In this document: piece by piece, positions 44,601 through 53,530 of the stretch
Layout of the letters: each line of letters starts with the position of its first letter
How positions within the stretch are numbered: the first letter of the stretch is position 1
Program-made: the position numbers and the translations under genes
NCBI RefSeq assembly: GCF_016592555.1
Contig: NZ_AP014546.1
Location: forward strand, 62,001-126,000
Length of the DNA: 64,000 nucleotides
Origin: Neptunomonas japonica JAMM 1380
GTDB lineage: Bacteria; Pseudomonadota; Gammaproteobacteria; Pseudomonadales; Balneatricaceae
Direction: 5' to 3'
The notes under the pieces: model-generated
Database searches by the model: none
What the model was told of the DNA's origin: nothing
What the model saw: only the letters and a program-made list of their open reading frames with translations

Positions 44601-45831
44601 TCGTTTGTGGGATCCGAAGAGGCGCATTAAAGAGTGTTTTTATTTTCCACTGTTGATAAATACTGTGCAGAGGTGAAGTAGGAGAGTCATGATCAATGAG
44701 AATACTCTGTTGTTTCAGTGTCTGCTGAACAGCCTCTCTCATTGCATCTGTAAAGGGCAATTGGTTTGACTGAGCAAGTGCACCAGGAAAGTCGGGAGAA
44801 CAGCTTTCATAAAGAATGGTCGCCGATGAGAGCTCAATATCGTTTGCCAGTAATAGGCTTACGCGGTCTGCACAGAGCACTCTACATAGGTCTGTAATAG
44901 ACTCTGATAAAAGAGTATTGATGTCTGTGGCACTTAGCATACGAGCCGCCACATGCTCTAAAGCTTGGGCAAAGTGACTTTCCTTTATCTCTTTTTCTGC
45001 AACTTCTAGCTGGTGATTTAATTTGAGAACTGATTCTTGTAACAGCGCTATATAGCGTGACTCTATGCCGCTGATTAACCCTTTTCGGGTAATTATACCG
45101 GCGGCAAAGCCATGTTCATCTGTTACGAGTAACTGGTGGCAACCTTGGGCAATCATTTGTGCCCGAGCGTCACTCAGTGGTGTGCCATAGCTAACTTGTA
45201 AAACAGGTGTACTCATTACCGTTTGGACAGTTGTGGTATCGAGATCTGTCTTTTCATCGAGTAAGCGTACAATATCTTTTTCGGTCAGTATGCCTTGTAC
45301 GTTGCTACGTGAGCCAATGAGAAGGCAGTTCGCTTTGTTTTTTGAAAGTAGCTGGACTGTTTCTTTAAGGCTGGCATTGCTCGGAACAAATTGAAGCTTA
45401 TGGTCGAAGACATTATCAACAAATTGTACATCCATCAGGTATTCAATACCCAGATGATGAATAAAGTTGGTCGGTGTGGCGATACCTATAGGCTGCGCTT
45501 CACTATTGACAACCACTAAGTGTCTAATGTCATGCTGAGTGAGCAAATGATAAGCTTCGTGATATAGCATATCTGAGGATGCAGAGATAACAGGGGATGT
45601 CATCACATCTGCGGCTAGTAGCGAACGAATATCTGTAGAGCTGGCCACATGGATAATATTACTTTCTGTCACTATACCGACTAGCTTTTCTGCTAAATCG
45701 AGCACAACCAAAGAACTTAGCCGCTGTTCTCTCATTATGCGGACAATGTCTGGCACTGAGGTATCTATGGTTATTGCTACTAATGAGCCAGAGCAAATAG
45801 ATTGTAATGTGAGCCTGTGAAAGTTATCCAT
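41647..45831 (-). CDS. CBS-GAF-PAS-GGDEF-EAL c-di-GMP signalling protein
   Basis: 1394 residues, no membrane helices. Four CBS motifs at the N-terminus (about 1-265; for example MREQRLSSLVVLD and LLTQHDIRHLVVVN), a GAF domain (about 290-450), four PAS domains with PAC repeats (about 465-960), GGDEF with GGDEF intact and an RKDD inhibitory site, and EAL with EALIRWEHP, EITESFL, DDFGTGYSSL and EGVET, all residues needed for phosphodiesterase activity. It could make and break c-di-GMP. CBS pairs usually bind adenine nucleotides, so energy charge may be one input. Monocistronic. Confidence 0.88.
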   Translation of the reverse strand: MDNFHRLTLQSICSGSLVAITIDTSVPDIVRIMREQRLSSLVVLDLAEKLVGIVTESNIIHVASSTDIRSLLAADVMTSPVISASSDMLYHEAYHLLTQHDIRHLVVVNSEAQPIGIATPTNFIHHLGIEYLMDVQFVDNVFDHKLQFVPSNASLKETVQLLSKNKANCLLIGSRSNVQGILTEKDIVRLLDEKTDLDTTTVQTVMSTPVLQVSYGTPLSDARAQMIAQGCHQLLVTDEHGFAAGIITRKGLISGIESRYIALLQESVLKLNHQLEVAEKEIKESHFAQALEHVAARMLSATDINTLLSESITDLCRVLCADRVSLLLANDIELSSATILYESCSPDFPGALAQSNQLPFTDAMREAVQQTLKQQSILIDHDSPTSPLHSIYQQWKIKTLFNAPLRIPQTNPAFLSVHFCKETRQPSSSELRLLQEFTAYFSSAMTSQYLQERLAQDIKTRETTEQHLQAILNTLPHGIQEHDLHGRITFSNPAYHKILGYNAGELIGKYVWDLAFNTQERTKTKALFSKILAQQPAPFPIETTKAHKDGSPIDIRLNWSYQYDPQGGLTGFLSVITDITQQNLIEHELLIKDRAVRSTEDGILITSAQGDLPIIYANPAIEEMTGYPQEELLGRNCRFMQNEDRDQPSLDTIREAIEKGDSCSVELRNYKKNGQLMWVRISISPVYNDSGTLTHFIGVQRDITASKAALKALEDSEHKYQTFFEDSNDAILVLNPKDWSIFEVNPKATQMFGFPSHTEQSTNKQPKDGQFKSKVIITELSPFKNTVFDNMQVAFSKGGKDYRGHGYCVSCSGQRIPVEISATQLNIQNHTMVIATLHDQSFQVDAEERLQQSAAVFENSLEGVIITDAFTRIISINKAFESITGYSEKDALGQKPAILRSGRHNSDFYHTMWSEVRRNRRWTGEVWNRRKNGEIYPQLLTITAIVDKQGDVQNYVAVFSDVSALKASQQALEHQAHYDSLTGLPNKLLLEARVLHLLEHLQRAGGQFAILFLDLDHFKNINDSLGHVAGDTLLVAVTERLQKCIRKDDTLARLGGDEFVFVMEDIRQVKESAVMAEKIINQFSLPFTIVDQEVYISVSIGISLTSKNKETYDELISNADAAMFQAKAEGRNTYQYYSKEMTSLAFERLSFEAMMRQSLQANDFTLYYQPQIRLADEQLVGYEALIRWEHPSLGLVMPDKFIAIAEESNIILALGEWVLFEACRKGKQLLESGKSFDYIAINVSVPQLKKGDFLSSVKTALTETGFPANKLEIEITESFLMGNELEATRVLSHLRNMGIHIAIDDFGTGYSSLNYLKQLPIDKLKIDRSFIQHLPGSHKDRAIVQTVIALGRALGLEVIAEGVETQEQKNLLLSLGCFSAQGYLYSRPLPSEEV

Positions 45832-45953
45832 CCGGCCATTCAGTTTCCGTTCAGAAATTAAAGCTCCATATACTATATTAACAACCTAATCGCATAGTTG
45901 ATGAGAGTCAATAACTTAGCATTTAACTAGGTTATTAGTGGTATCTACTTATC

Positions 45954-46976
45954 TTATTTGATATTACGGAGAATGGATTGCGTCACGGAGGCTAGTTGCA
46001 GTTGCTCACTCGGCTCTTGTGGAAGAGGGCGACACAGCTTTATGGCCTGTAAACCCGACCGAGCGGTGAACAAGCCCGCGCCTATTCCTTGTCCTGCTCT
46101 TGCCGAAATAGTGGAGGTTAGCGAGCTTCCTAATATGTGCGAACTGGCGTGTATCGTCATCTCACTCAAGCCAGCAAAAGCAATGTTATGTAATACTTTT
46201 TTTAGTAAACTCCACTGTGTTGTCGCTCCGGCTGAGATTCCATAAATATTTGTTATTTCGCGTAGCATCTTAAGGTTCCGCCAACCAACTAGCCACATAT
46301 CAAATGTTGCGTAGGGACTTAGCGCTACCATGATGCCTGACTGTACGCTGTAGCGGTGAACGCATTGATGGGCAGCCTCATCTTGCTCTTGTAGCGCATG
46401 TTGGGAGATATAGCTGATAATTTCGCCATCATTGTAAGCGGAATCTACTTGTCGAACGGCCTCTTTAAAGGATTTATTAATCGGTGTGTTTTCGTAATAT
46501 GCATCTAACTTCTTGAGTAAGGGCTGGGCTTGCCCATGAGTTTTTTGACCTCGCAAGGCTTCTGCTTGAGTATGTAACTCTTCGGTTTTTTTGAGTTGAC
46601 GTAGTCCTTTCAAACCCTGCCATATCCAGAATAGACCACTGATAATGGTTACTCCGGTTAATGCGCTAAAGGTGATACCCAGTGCCGGGTGTATAACGAA
46701 CCCCCAGTTAATAAGGCGATATATTTCACCAATAACACCTGCCGATAACAACAGGATAATGGATGCCGTAAAGACCGTTGTCCAGCGGCTGCGTTTTTTA
46801 TCTGTACGGGGTTGCTTGTCAGTCTGCAGAGTGTCGTTGTTGTCTTCTGTTACCACTGATACTGATTGCAGAGGAATCTCTTGTGCCTTGGGTGTTTCCT
46901 GTTCTTTGTCTGTGTGACTTTGCAGTTTGTCTGGATCGATTAATACAGGCTCTTTCCATTCTGTTCGCTTGCTCAT
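45954..46976 (-). CDS. ycjF: YcjF-like inner-membrane protein (DUF697)
   Basis: 340 residues. An acidic, Gln-rich cytoplasmic N-terminus (1-65) is followed by two membrane helices (about 68-118) and a C-terminal DUF697 region (about 200-320; TNIYGISAGATTQWSLLKK, LSEMTIHASSHILGS). It is the standard partner of YcjX; its start shares one base with the ycjX stop (TGATG). The pair belongs to envelope-stress regulons in enterobacteria; biochemical function is not known. Confidence 0.88.
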   Translation of the reverse strand: MSKRTEWKEPVLIDPDKLQSHTDKEQETPKAQEIPLQSVSVVTEDNNDTLQTDKQPRTDKKRSRWTTVFTASIILLLSAGVIGEIYRLINWGFVIHPALGITFSALTGVTIISGLFWIWQGLKGLRQLKKTEELHTQAEALRGQKTHGQAQPLLKKLDAYYENTPINKSFKEAVRQVDSAYNDGEIISYISQHALQEQDEAAHQCVHRYSVQSGIMVALSPYATFDMWLVGWRNLKMLREITNIYGISAGATTQWSLLKKVLHNIAFAGLSEMTIHASSHILGSSLTSTISARAGQGIGAGLFTARSGLQAIKLCRPLPQEPSEQLQLASVTQSILRNIK

Positions 46977-48412
46977 CAGAATATATCTCCTGTTAAGTAC
47001 TCTAGTGCTTGGTCTAAACGGATATGGTGCGCAGGTTTTAAATCAGTTTGTGGGAGCTTTTGAGGGGCAAAGTCGAGAAAGCGGAAGCGGCTGCTATTCC
47101 AGTCGAGCTCAGTAGGTAGTTCAGTCGGTACTTCGCCAGGGAAAAGGGCTATTGTTTCACCTGTTTGTTTGTTGATTCCTTTCAAACAGGAAATGGTTTG
47201 GCCATCGAGTACGGCTTCAGCGGCTTCAGTTGAGCGGATCGATGCGAGCGCCATGCAGCGGGTATCTATACCTTCAAAGCGAATCTCACGTTGAGCATCT
47301 TGAATGATTAACTCAAGAAATTTGTCTAAATTATGGTGTTGATTTGATGTTACATGATCCGCTTTAGAGGAAGCAAAAAGGACTTTATCAATACGTGGGC
47401 TGAAGAGTCGACGTAAGAAGCCTGAGGATCCATAGTTGAAGCTTTGAAGTATATCGGTGAGTGCGAGTTTCATGTCATCGAAGCATGGCTTGCCATGATT
47501 TAATGCTTTGAGGCAATCCACGAGAACGACTTGTCGGTCAAAGCGAGAGAAGTGCTCGCGATAAAAACGTTTAACGATCTCCTCTCGATAAGCTTCGTAA
47601 CGTTGCTCTAATAGCTGATACATCGACCCTTCGGGAATGCTCTCCAGGTCGCTTGGAGGGTGCAAGACCGGAAATAGCTGCAATAAGGGGCTAGATGCTA
47701 AATCACCTGGTAAAACGCAGCGCCCCGGCTGGATCATACTTAATGCGTTCTCATTATTGCGCAGTAGGTGCAAAAGCTTAGTGTACTCGTCACTCAAAAC
47801 AGACAGCAGCTGCTTATCAGCAGGAGCGCACCAGTCGATCGTATTTTGTGCCGTTACCCAGTTTTTAGCCAGCGTTGCTCTAGGCTCCAGCAAGAATAGT
47901 TTTTGCTGCTTATTGCACCACTGCTCAAAGTTTAAGTGAAGTAATGGAAGGTCTAGTAACCACTCTCCGGGGTAATCAATAATGTCGAGATACAAGGTGG
48001 CCGTATCGTTTACTAAGCGTTTCAGGCGGCTAGCGGGTTTGTATTTTATAGCGAGCTTTACTTCAGATAAGCCTGTTGTCGATTCTGGCCAGCTGGGAGG
48101 TTCCTGCCCTAATGCTTGAATAGATTGTTCTAAAGGAAAAGGGCTATTTGATGAACTGCTGAGGTTTTTAACGCTGATAATTCGCTGTTCACTGGCGACG
48201 TCAAAAAAAGGTAAAGAGCGGCTTTGGCCCGCCTCCAATAAGTGATGAACCAACGAGGTAATAAAGACGGTCTTACCACTACGGCTAAGCCCTGTTACGG
48301 CAATTTTTAAATGCTTGTCTAGGCCTTGGGTGGCGACTTCTTTAAGTTGATGCTGGATATCATCCAGTAGTTCTTCACCAATAAGGTTTTTTAACTTGGA
48401 GCCCAAACCCAT
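46976..48412 (-). CDS. ycjX: YcjX-family P-loop NTPase (DUF463)
   Basis: 478 residues. P-loop GLSRSGKTVFI (about 41-51), LYLDIIDYPGEWLLDLPLL as the Walker B/switch region, and the C-terminal FLDFAPQKLPQ. GTPase-like DUF463 family, found with ycjF in most gammaproteobacteria. Cytoplasmic. First of the two genes; translationally coupled to ycjF. Confidence 0.92.
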   Translation of the reverse strand: MGLGSKLKNLIGEELLDDIQHQLKEVATQGLDKHLKIAVTGLSRSGKTVFITSLVHHLLEAGQSRSLPFFDVASEQRIISVKNLSSSSNSPFPLEQSIQALGQEPPSWPESTTGLSEVKLAIKYKPASRLKRLVNDTATLYLDIIDYPGEWLLDLPLLHLNFEQWCNKQQKLFLLEPRATLAKNWVTAQNTIDWCAPADKQLLSVLSDEYTKLLHLLRNNENALSMIQPGRCVLPGDLASSPLLQLFPVLHPPSDLESIPEGSMYQLLEQRYEAYREEIVKRFYREHFSRFDRQVVLVDCLKALNHGKPCFDDMKLALTDILQSFNYGSSGFLRRLFSPRIDKVLFASSKADHVTSNQHHNLDKFLELIIQDAQREIRFEGIDTRCMALASIRSTEAAEAVLDGQTISCLKGINKQTGETIALFPGEVPTELPTELDWNSSRFRFLDFAPQKLPQTDLKPAHHIRLDQALEYLTGDIF

Positions 48413-48520
48413 GCTTTATATCCCCAATAATAACGATACCCTAGTGTGACAGAATAAAGCTGAATCAGTGCCAACAAAAGTATCGGTGCTGAGTTTTTAA
48501 GGTTTCGGTTTCGCGCCTCT

Positions 48521-48934
48521 TTATATACAAAGGATCAAGCCAATCAACAGAATATAGGGAAAAGCGATAGTTGGGCGAACAGCGTGGCATAAGTACTCTT
48601 TTATAAGCCCAACAAATCCGGAACGTTTCGCTAACCACTCTGAATTAAGCTGGCAGGGCGGGAGGTTATTAGCCGAATTAGTCTCTTGTAATGCTGTTTC
48701 TACTTTAATTAGACGGTCAGAAATTCTTGCTTGAAAGGTTTTCCAGATAGCGTCTTGTAGCCATAAAATTGCAAGAATGATGACTATGTACAGGCTAGTT
48801 TTAGCTATTAGTAGAGCTGTGCTGGCTGTAATAGCAATGGCCAATAGCTTGATATAAAGTGAGTGCTTTTCATAAGAATCTGATTGGGTCTGTAGGGTGT
48901 TCCACTCATTGACCAGCGTATTAGATATATCCAT
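48521..48934 (-). CDS. Small membrane protein, unrecognised
   Basis: 137 residues. Two closely spaced membrane helices (about 28-65, IKLLAIAITASTALLIA and LYIVIILAILWLQDAIW) and one at the C-terminus (about 118-137). Predicted helical cytoplasmic linker between them. I do not recognise a family. GGGAAAG upstream of the ATG gives a plausible ribosome site. Same strand as the neighbouring DUF3087 gene, 47 bp apart. Confidence 0.6.
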   Translation of the reverse strand: MDISNTLVNEWNTLQTQSDSYEKHSLYIKLLAIAITASTALLIAKTSLYIVIILAILWLQDAIWKTFQARISDRLIKVETALQETNSANNLPPCQLNSEWLAKRSGFVGLIKEYLCHAVRPTIAFPYILLIGLILCI

Positions 48935-48981
48935 ATTGCTTTCCCTTTATGGCTTTTATGACAAGCAAAAAAACTCGATGA

Positions 48982-49485
48982 TTAATATTCTTTAACCCAT
49001 TCGGCTTGATAAGGTTCTAAATCTTCGATATTGAATTTCTGTTGCAATGTTAGCAAATCATTCTGATTTTTAGTGAGGTCATCGAGTGTGATGGTGTTGT
49101 TGTCTAATTCAAAAACATGCCTAGAGGCACGGTAACTGAAGTCTAAAATTGCCATGGCGCGAGCATCGCCTTCGGCTGCAGCGGCCTTAATTTGGCGCTG
49201 CTTTCGGTAGATTCGGTTTAGCTCAGCTTTTACTTTACGCATATACACCGCTTCGTAAAGAAACGGGTGCTGTTTATAAGTAATAAGTATTTTCGCAAGT
49301 AAAAGAGCTGCGATGACCACTCCCGCAATATTCCAATGCAGATTTTCGCCTTCAGGGCCTCCCCAAAAGTGGATGAATAAGGAAGATATTGTTAACGAGA
49401 CGGCTAGCATGAAAATACAGATAGCAATAAATGTGATTTTTATATGCTTGTTATAGCGGGCCTTATTAATATCTTCCAGCTGCAT
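48982..49485 (-). CDS. DUF3087-family membrane protein
   Basis: 167 residues beginning MQLEDINKARYNKH, with two membrane helices (about 17-40 and 50-68) and a helical cytoplasmic part including YMRKVKAELNRIYRKQRQIK and the C-terminal PYQAEWVKEY. The pattern is that of the DUF3087 family, common in marine gammaproteobacteria and without known function. Confidence 0.75.
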   Translation of the reverse strand: MQLEDINKARYNKHIKITFIAICIFMLAVSLTISSLFIHFWGGPEGENLHWNIAGVVIAALLLAKILITYKQHPFLYEAVYMRKVKAELNRIYRKQRQIKAAAAEGDARAMAILDFSYRASRHVFELDNNTITLDDLTKNQNDLLTLQQKFNIEDLEPYQAEWVKEY

Positions 49486-49618
49486 TTGTTTATTAATTCC
49501 GGTTTGTGTATGGGTGAAGTGGACAGAGATAAAACAGGTAACGACGCTCTATCAGTATAAAGTAAAGTATTTATGCACAGGTATCTTTTTCAGCGTTCAC
49601 AGTGTAATTGCCTGCTCC

Positions 49619-50578
49619 TCACGTAATAGGCGAGGGTGTTATCCAAGTATCATTGTAATGCCCTAAAACACTGTTGCGGCCTGACTGTTTCGCTCTGTAC
49701 AGCGTACTATCAGCACGTAAAATAAAGCTGGAAGCACTCTCATTATTGAACTCATCCCAGCAGGCCGCACCAATGGTTATGGTGACACAAGAGGCGATCT
49801 CATTTTTGGGGTGAGGCATGTCTAATGCGTAGATTATTGCACGTAAGCTTTCTGCCGTATCTACTGCCGTTTGAATATTGGTATCAGGCAGAATAATACA
49901 AAATTCATCTCCACCATAGCGAGATATTTGATCACTGCCGCGGCGTATTCGTTGTAGTAACGTGTTGACGACGGTAATTAAGCAGTTGTCTCCTGCTAAA
50001 TGCCCTAATGAGTCGTTATATGACTTAAAGAAATCAATATCTAAAAAAATAAGTGATAAGGGTTTTTTATCCCTGGTGGCAAGGTGGATCTCTTTATCCA
50101 GTGTAATATTAAATTGTCGGCGGTTAGCGATATTGGTGAGTTCATCGGTTAAAGCAAGGTTACTAAATCTTTTGGTGAGATTGCTCAGCGCTTTTTCTCG
50201 CTTCACCATGTTGCTAACATCTGTAATTTCAATCATGCAGCAGATTTGAGTCTCATCAAATGGAATGGGAAGAATGCGAATAAGTTGCTCTATGGGTTCT
50301 ACCTTGTGTTGCCCTTTATAAAGAGGAAAAGGGCGGTGGTTCAGGCTGGGAGATAATAAAGAGGAAAGATGATTCACAAGGGCGTCAGCAATCGCAAAAT
50401 GGAGCCGGCTATCATTGGTTTCAGGGAAGAGCTCAATAAATGATCGATCAAGAATATCCGTTGGCGACATCTTGAGTGCTTTCTTGAACCAGCGGTTCAC
50501 AAAAACTATTGAAAGGTTTTGATCGACAACTAGCACGCCTGCATTGAGGTTTTCTAAGACTTCTTTGTACAGCTTCAT
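49619..50578 (-). CDS. PAS-GGDEF diguanylate cyclase
   Basis: 319 residues: PAS domain (about 5-125; VLVVDQNLSIVFVNRWFKKA) and GGDEF domain (about 150-310). The active site is GGDEF in SRYGGDEFCII and RGSD five residues before it is an inhibitory RxxD site. Soluble. ATG 50578 is preferred to the TTG just before it; GAGG lies 8 nt upstream inside the end of the CheC-like gene. It is the third gene of an operon with a CheY-like receiver and the CheC-like phosphatase, so its activity is likely tied to that pair. Confidence 0.88.
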   Translation of the reverse strand: MKLYKEVLENLNAGVLVVDQNLSIVFVNRWFKKALKMSPTDILDRSFIELFPETNDSRLHFAIADALVNHLSSLLSPSLNHRPFPLYKGQHKVEPIEQLIRILPIPFDETQICCMIEITDVSNMVKREKALSNLTKRFSNLALTDELTNIANRRQFNITLDKEIHLATRDKKPLSLIFLDIDFFKSYNDSLGHLAGDNCLITVVNTLLQRIRRGSDQISRYGGDEFCIILPDTNIQTAVDTAESLRAIIYALDMPHPKNEIASCVTITIGAACWDEFNNESASSFILRADSTLYRAKQSGRNSVLGHYNDTWITPSPIT

Positions 50579-50581
50579 CAA

Positions 50582-51193
50582 TTAAGCCTCAACGTTAGAA
50601 AGAAATAACTTTATTGCTTTATGTAAGCTGGTTTGTGATTCATTCCCTAAAAGAAATGCCAGAAATCCTTCGATTTTATGGTTTTCTAGCCCAAGCCTGA
50701 TTTGCAGGATTAGCACTTGTTTCTCTGACATTGAGGGCTTAAGAATATCCGAAATATATCCAGTCGAAAATGTTGGCAATTGGCATTTGAAACGCTCATT
50801 CAGCATTTCAGCGATGATTGCAAAGCAGGCATTAAGAATAATATTACCGACCTCACTCATCGCGTCTTGTTCTATTTCAGATAGTTGTTCTGCTGGTGCG
50901 TCGGAGCCAAGCATGAGGCGAACTACTTCTAAGCTGTTGATGCTGGGAAAGATCAATAAGGCTCGGCCAGAGAAGCTTCCATTGAAGTGCTGAGAAACAC
51001 TCGTAAGGTTTTGGTCATGTCGGGGGTCTAAAAATTCAGCAGCTCGTTGAGGTGAAAGAATATGAATAACTGGTACTGACATAGAGACAGGTTCGTTGGT
51101 CAGCATACTTAGGCTGGCAGCGGCTCGGCCAACACCAACATTAAAAACCTCTTGTAAGGCGTCTAATTCTAGAGCATTCATCTCATCAGTCAT
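50582..51193 (-). CDS. CheC/CheX-like receiver phosphatase
   Basis: 203 residues from ATG 51193 (GGAGA 7 nt upstream). Two CheC-type active-site helices are present: LDALQEVFNVGVGRAAASLS near residue 10-30 and QDAMSEVGNIILNACFAII near residue 105-125, each with the E-x2-N pair that attacks phospho-aspartate. The likely substrate is the CheY-like receiver encoded immediately upstream, with which it overlaps by 8 bp. No CheD or flagellar genes are nearby. Confidence 0.87.
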   Translation of the reverse strand: MTDEMNALELDALQEVFNVGVGRAAASLSMLTNEPVSMSVPVIHILSPQRAAEFLDPRHDQNLTSVSQHFNGSFSGRALLIFPSINSLEVVRLMLGSDAPAEQLSEIEQDAMSEVGNIILNACFAIIAEMLNERFKCQLPTFSTGYISDILKPSMSEKQVLILQIRLGLENHKIEGFLAFLLGNESQTSLHKAIKLFLSNVEA

Positions 51194-51557
51194 GCTCGGC
51201 TCTCCAAAATGATAATGCTTGTTGTACAACGGCCTCAGTAATCGGTTTTTCAACGAAGTGGACGCCTAGGTCGTTAACTTTGGCTTTATTAGACGCTTGG
51301 ATATCCGCTGTCAGAATGATGATGGTTGATGTCGCCATTTGTGGTTTCATTATTAATGCTGCCTCAAGTCCGTTTAGTACAGGCATATTAAGGTCCATGA
51401 TGACTAATGATGGCTGGTGCTCAGAGGCTAAAGTAATGGCTTCCTGACCATTTGGTGCTTCGATAATAATCCAGTCTGATACCAGCGATTGGAACACTTT
51501 AGAAAGTATCATTCTTGAGACGCGGCTATCGTCTACAATCAGTAAAACGTTGCTCAT
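51186..51557 (-). CDS. Single-domain CheY-like response regulator
   Basis: 123-residue stand-alone receiver. Acidic pair D9/D10 in IVDDSRVSR, phospho-acceptor Asp in VIMDLNMPVLNG (about 55), Thr in IIILTADIQ and Lys in FVEKPI. First gene of a three-gene operon with the CheC-like phosphatase and a PAS-GGDEF cyclase. Its kinase is not encoded here. Confidence 0.9.
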   Translation of the reverse strand: MSNVLLIVDDSRVSRMILSKVFQSLVSDWIIIEAPNGQEAITLASEHQPSLVIMDLNMPVLNGLEAALIMKPQMATSTIIILTADIQASNKAKVNDLGVHFVEKPITEAVVQQALSFWRAEHD

Positions 51558-51720
51558 GCACGATTATCCATATTCATTAGAAGTTTCTTAATTAAAAGGC
51601 AAACTATTCCCTTTGCAGTGATAGGGAATAGTTTGCTGTTTTAATGGGAAAAAGCCAAGAGAAGCAGATACCTTCTAATGTATTTATCCGCCTTAGAAGG
51701 TGCCATTTAGAGGAAGGTGT

Positions 51721-53259
51721 TTAGAACGCTTTGACAGTAGACTTGAGGTCCAATATGAGTTCATTTAAGTCTTTAGATGCGTCGGCAGTTTTACCCGCAG
51801 CAGATAGGTTATGAGACGAAATGTTTCTGATATTTTGAATATTTCGGCTGACTTCTTCTGAAACTGCGCTTTGTTCTTCTGAGGCAGCTGCAACTTGAGT
51901 GCTTCTATCAGTAATTTCGATCATGGCGAGGTTGGCTTTTTGAAAAGCATCACCAGCTTCTTCAGCGCATTGAATATTGGTAGCTGCATGCCGGTGACAG
52001 CGCTCCATTGCTTGTGCAGTAAGGTCTACTTTGTCTTGGATTGATTCAACGGTTTGTCTTATTTCACTTGTTGATTGTTGAGTGCGTTGTGCCAGTACAC
52101 GAACTTCATCTGCGACAACAGAGAAGCCTCGTCCTTGCTCGCCTGCTCGTGCCGCTTCAATGGCGGCATTAAGTGCTAATAAATTGGTTTGGTCAGCAAT
52201 GCCGTTAATGATGTTGACAACATCTTCAATTGAGATTGCTTCTTTCTTCAGTTCCAAAGATGCATGGCTAGCGTTCTGCACATCTTCTACAAGTAGTTGA
52301 ATACCCGATACCATTTCTTCCACTTTGCTTTTTCCGGCTCTCGCCAGTGCTGCTGTTTTTTGAGTTGCTTCTGATGTTTGCGCTGTATTTTTGGCAACCT
52401 GATGAGCAGTTGACGACATCTGGTTGGCGGCCGTCGCTAGCATATCGCTTTCTTGATCTTGCTGTTGAATACCTGATGTTGTTTGGTCGATGGATTCATT
52501 AGTATGCTGCATGACATCTGCTAGCGTATTAATACTGTCTTCTACTCTTCCTATCACGGTTCTTAATCGGGCTCTCATCATTAATAGTGATAGCTCTACC
52601 GCTCCAGACTCATTCATATTGTCTGTCATTACCCATTGAGCAAGTTTATTGTTATACACTTCGTCGGTGAGGGATAATACTTTCCTGAAAGGTGCTGTTA
52701 GCCAAGTAATACTTGCGATTAATACTAATGCGAGAGCTATGATCAGAGAATGTTGTAAGAATGTAGCGATAGGCAAGAAGTGAGTAATGACTAATAGAGC
52801 TGCTAAGATACTTGTAACAATAGTGAGCTTATTAGCTGTATTGACGCGCTGTATTTTGATATTAGGATTGTTGTTTATTTTGGCATACACGCTTTCAGCG
52901 TGCGCAATCATCTCATCGCTTGGACGTGTGCGTACCGACTGATAACCAACTTTTTGACCGTTGATATCAAAAAGCGGCATGACGTAGGCTTGCACCCAAT
53001 AATACTCTTTATTTTTACAAAGATTCTTAACCATGCCCATCCATGGCTGATCACTGTTTAGGTGGCTCCATAGATCTGAAAAAGCAGCAGGTGGCATATC
53101 TGGGTGTCTTACCATACTGTGGGGTTGGCCTATTAACTCTTCAGATGTGTAACCTGAAACGTTACAAAACTCGGGGTTGGCATAAATGATATTTCCACGT
53201 AAATCGGTTGTTGAAATTAACCTTACATCGTTGGAAAATTTACGTTCAATGCTAGCCAT
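51721..53259 (-). CDS. PAS-containing methyl-accepting chemotaxis protein, Aer-like
   Basis: 512 residues. PAS domain at the N-terminus (about 10-120; [22 protein letters not shown]), two adjacent membrane helices (about 148-190), then the signalling domain with the conserved hairpin tip [20 protein letters not shown]. The PAS sequence [12 protein letters not shown]...[10 protein letters not shown] is of the Aer type, whose FAD reports redox or oxygen status. No C-terminal NWETF pentapeptide. Confidence 0.9.
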   Translation of the reverse strand: MASIERKFSNDVRLISTTDLRGNIIYANPEFCNVSGYTSEELIGQPHSMVRHPDMPPAAFSDLWSHLNSDQPWMGMVKNLCKNKEYYWVQAYVMPLFDINGQKVGYQSVRTRPSDEMIAHAESVYAKINNNPNIKIQRVNTANKLTIVTSILAALLVITHFLPIATFLQHSLIIALALVLIASITWLTAPFRKVLSLTDEVYNNKLAQWVMTDNMNESGAVELSLLMMRARLRTVIGRVEDSINTLADVMQHTNESIDQTTSGIQQQDQESDMLATAANQMSSTAHQVAKNTAQTSEATQKTAALARAGKSKVEEMVSGIQLLVEDVQNASHASLELKKEAISIEDVVNIINGIADQTNLLALNAAIEAARAGEQGRGFSVVADEVRVLAQRTQQSTSEIRQTVESIQDKVDLTAQAMERCHRHAATNIQCAEEAGDAFQKANLAMIEITDRSTQVAAASEEQSAVSEEVSRNIQNIRNISSHNLSAAGKTADASKDLNELILDLKSTVKAF

Positions 53260-53421
53260 TTTCTCTGCTTCCTTTAGAGACTTTTTGTAGGTGTGCTGAC
53301 TTATTTGAAATTCAGAACATTGTTGCTATGAGCGGTAGTTACTATACGCTATGTTGCGATGCAATAAATGCATTTTCCTTTACTTATGTATCTTAGCTGA
53401 ACAATGTGCGTATTGTAGTCA

Positions 53422-53458
53422 TTAATTGTTGGTTGTGTACTACATAACCAACAATTAA
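53422..53458. other. Long perfect hairpin
   Basis: TTAATTGTTGGTT (53422-53434) pairs perfectly with AACCAACAATTAA (53446-53458), and the inner bases extend it to 17 pairs with one G-U. It lies between the chemoreceptor start and the end of the GGDEF-EAL gene. No T-run on either strand. Confidence 0.6.
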
Positions 53459-53470
53459 GGTACCTGAATA

Positions 53471-53494
53471 CCAAGTGGTTACGAATCCACTTGG
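53471..53494. other. Second hairpin next to the long one
   Basis: CCAAGTGG (53471-53478) and CCACTTGG (53487-53494) with an 8-nt loop, 12 bp from the long hairpin and 36 bp after the GGDEF-EAL stop. Probably part of that gene's 3' end. Confidence 0.55.
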
Positions 53495-53530
53495 CTCAAA
53501 TCTAGAAAAGAAAGGTGAAAAGCAGCTTTT

